Assembly (NCBI GenBank): GCA_963579025.1
Contig: CAUZFZ010000055.1
Location: 1-53,334, forward strand
DNA length: 53,334 nt
Direction: 5' to 3'
Source: CAUZFZ01 sp963579025
GTDB taxonomy: Bacteria; Planctomycetota; Planctomycetia; Planctomycetales; Planctomycetaceae
Of the stretch, positions 51,627-53,334 are shown piece after piece. The notes under the pieces are model-generated. The model made no database searches. It had not been told where the DNA came from and saw nothing but the letters and a program-made list of their open reading frames with translations. Every line of letters starts with the position of its first letter. Positions within the stretch are counted from its first letter, which is position 1. The position numbers were made by a program, and so were the translations under genes.

Positions 51627-53334
51627 TGTTCGTCTTGAACACTGTGTCAGCAGATATCGGGCAGGTTCCGCACGATCCAGGAAGGTGTCGCGTCCTGTTG
51701 AGAACGTGCGCTGCATCCACTCTTCTCGTGCTGCTGTTCCCGCTGACGATGGCGGCGCAGGACGACCCGGAACCAGAGCCCGCCGAAGACCGCATTCCCC
51801 TGTACAAGGAAATGCAGCTCCCGACGCCTGAGCAACTATTGACTGGCGAACCCGTGGACTGGGTGGTCCTCAGGCAGAAAGAAAACTTCAACGAGAACGA
51901 AGTTCTGGTCGTTCAACCGGTTTTCCCGCGACCCGACACGCTCGCCAAACTGGCCAAGAACAAAGCACAACTGTCGACCACGAGTGGCCGTCCGAAAAAA
52001 GAGGCCGGAGAGACGGAAGGAGAGTTTCGGCAACGTGTCGCGCGACTTATCGAAGAGGCGGATAATCTGATCATCATGTTGCCCGACGCCGTCACTGGCA
52101 CGAATGTCGATCAGACCGCCGAGTACACGCTGTCGACTAGCCAGGTGGCAAAGGTCTTTCATCACGAAGACTTGTTTCTACAACGCTGCGACAAACTGAT
52201 CGAAGACGGCAAGCTCGAACAATCGTTCGAGATGCTGATCGTGCTGCAGCGTCGGAATCCCGACTGGCCCGGTTATGACGACGTCCGCAACAGGTTGATC
52301 ATGGCTGAAGGTGCCGCGCGGCTAGAGAAAGGCGACCTGGAATCGGCACTGGCGTTCTTTGAAGAGCTGCACGGACTCGCGCCCGACTTCGCCGAGCTGC
52401 AGAAAACGATGGGCGAGGTTGTTGACCAACTGGTCAGCCAGTCCGCTCAGGCCGGTGATCTTCGCCGTGCCCGTTACTACGTTGGACGATTGAAGGATCT
52501 TGAACCAGCGCACGCCACCGTGGAAAAGTGGGTCAGCGATTTCACGACCAAGGCCAACGTACTGCTGAACGACGCCGTCGCTGCCCGTCAGGCTGGCCGC
52601 CACGACGAAGCCGTCAGCCTGGCTGAAGAAGCCGCGGCAATCTGGCCCCTGCATCCCAACTTGCGGAGTGTCTACGGCGACGCATCCGAACGGTTTCAAG
52701 TGCTCAAAGTTGGCGTATTTCGATTTGCCGGTGAGCCGACTCCGTACTTCCTGCCGACGCCGGCAGATCAGCGACATGCGGCGTTACAGACTCTCAATCT
52801 GTTCGAACTCAGTCGATACCAGCGCGCCGCGTTTTACGAATCCCGCTACTTCGAGGAATGGACGCCGACCGATCTTGGCCGGCGTCTCGTCTTCCGCCTG
52901 AAGTCTCGGCCGTCAAGCTGGGAGCCGAACCCAGCGCTCACCGCACCGCAGGTGGTCCGATCGATCGGTGACCGGTTACGCCCGGATTCTCCGCACTATG
53001 ACGAACGGCTGGCCTCGTTCGTGCGTTCGATGGAGGTTCGGTCTCCATTCGAATTCACTCTGTATTTCTCGACGGTGCCCGTGCGCCCCCAGGCGATCTT
53101 CCGCTTCCCGATTCGAAGCACCGACGACAGCGGACCACTGTCAGCTTCGGTGGACGATGGTGCCACTGAATCCGCTGCAGACACTGACGTACTCTCCTCG
53201 CGGTTTCGCGTCCACGAACGGGACACCAGCCGACTGGTATTTCGCCGAGTCATGCCGCAGCCGGATCGGAGCGCAGACTACTCGGTCGCGGAAATCGTGG
53301 AGTACCGCTACGACGACCACGAAGGCGCCATCCA
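51623..53334 (+). CDS. Secreted solute-binding-like protein (3' end missing)
   Basis: 570 residues are visible; the gene runs off the right edge. The ATG overlaps the propeller stop (ATGA). A long n-region precedes a hydrophobic helix (about 31-44, STLLVLLFPLTMAA), then an acidic spacer. Residues about 180-370 are helical and TPR-like. From about 355 the text (GVFRFAGEPTPYFLPTPADQ, then WTPTDLGRRLVFRLKSRPSS and ALTAPQVVRSIGDRLR) resembles family 5 extracellular solute-binding proteins, as in peptide ABC transporters. No permease or ATPase gene is visible downstream, so the protein may act with the Exb channel instead. That is inference. Confidence 0.8.
   Translation, partial: MMFVLNTVSADIGQVPHDPGRCRVLLRTCAASTLLVLLFPLTMAAQDDPEPEPAEDRIPLYKEMQLPTPEQLLTGEPVDWVVLRQKENFNENEVLVVQPVFPRPDTLAKLAKNKAQLSTTSGRPKKEAGETEGEFRQRVARLIEEADNLIIMLPDAVTGTNVDQTAEYTLSTSQVAKVFHHEDLFLQRCDKLIEDGKLEQSFEMLIVLQRRNPDWPGYDDVRNRLIMAEGAARLEKGDLESALAFFEELHGLAPDFAELQKTMGEVVDQLVSQSAQAGDLRRARYYVGRLKDLEPAHATVEKWVSDFTTKANVLLNDAVAARQAGRHDEAVSLAEEAAAIWPLHPNLRSVYGDASERFQVLKVGVFRFAGEPTPYFLPTPADQRHAALQTLNLFELSRYQRAAFYESRYFEEWTPTDLGRRLVFRLKSRPSSWEPNPALTAPQVVRSIGDRLRPDSPHYDERLASFVRSMEVRSPFEFTLYFSTVPVRPQAIFRFPIRSTDDSGPLSASVDDGATESAADTDVLSSRFRVHERDTSRLVFRRVMPQPDRSADYSVAEIVEYRYDDHEGAI

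Overview
The window looks like chromosomal DNA from a planctomycete (Planctomycetota, most likely a Planctomycetales member). The evidence is a DUF1549/DUF1553 cytochrome paired with DUF1501 Tat-exported proteins, a giant PVC-type dehydrogenase/cupredoxin/cytochrome c protein, many PQQ-type beta-propellers, a zinc-ribbon/ExbD fusion, weak or absent Shine-Dalgarno sites on many genes, and moderately high GC. Genus cannot be told from sequence alone. I saw no rRNA, tRNA, CRISPR array or transposase gene.

Layout. 1-3946 (minus strand) is a compact three-gene accessory operon: two unrecognised proteins and a ParA/MinD-like ATPase with an altered P-loop (KGGVGRT) fused to TPR repeats. It runs off the left edge, and its repeats are almost identical at the DNA level. 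4266-16072 is a mostly plus-strand planctomycete set: a methyltransferase-like/beta-propeller fusion, a membrane-anchored SGNH hydrolase with TPRs, an aliphatic amidase (amiE, minus strand), a hypothetical membrane protein, and a coupled cytochrome(DUF1549/1553)-DUF1501 pair. 16125-16356 is a large imperfect palindrome. 16982-19855 (minus) is a second accessory operon: an AAA ATPase followed 3 bp later by a protein with a degenerate STAND-like domain and kinesin-light-chain-type TPRs. 20111-23950 is a five-domain secreted electron-transfer protein. 23926-30191 holds housekeeping genes: a DUF2064 transferase, a glutaredoxin-like membrane protein, hemE, a 2-hydroxyacid dehydrogenase, recG and a MEKHLA/PAS-like protein. 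30242-30387 is a second, different cruciform repeat. 30642-37918 holds HEAT-repeat and secreted proteins, a second DUF1501 protein and two lipoproteins. 37946-44694 holds an OPT transporter with a translationally coupled small partner, an unusual long nucleoside-monophosphate kinase, a Tat-exported TIM-barrel protein, panB and a ROK kinase. 45168-53334 is a plus-strand ExbB/ExbD-type operon: TonB-like protein, ExbB, ExbD, zinc-ribbon-ExbD, membrane-anchored beta-propeller and a solute-binding-like protein cut by the right edge.

How the parts work together. The ExbB/ExbD operon probably forms an ion-gradient-driven envelope machine whose periplasmic parts are the propeller and the binding protein. 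The DUF1549/DUF1501 pair and the PVC dehydrogenase are periplasmic and probably serve breakdown of complex organic matter. The best candidates for an undescribed system are the two minus-strand NTPase-TPR operons. Both combine a nucleotide-switch module, a repeat array that looks recently amplified, and close gene packing, a pattern known from STAND/NLR-like and other NTP-dependent conflict or signalling systems. That functional reading is inference.
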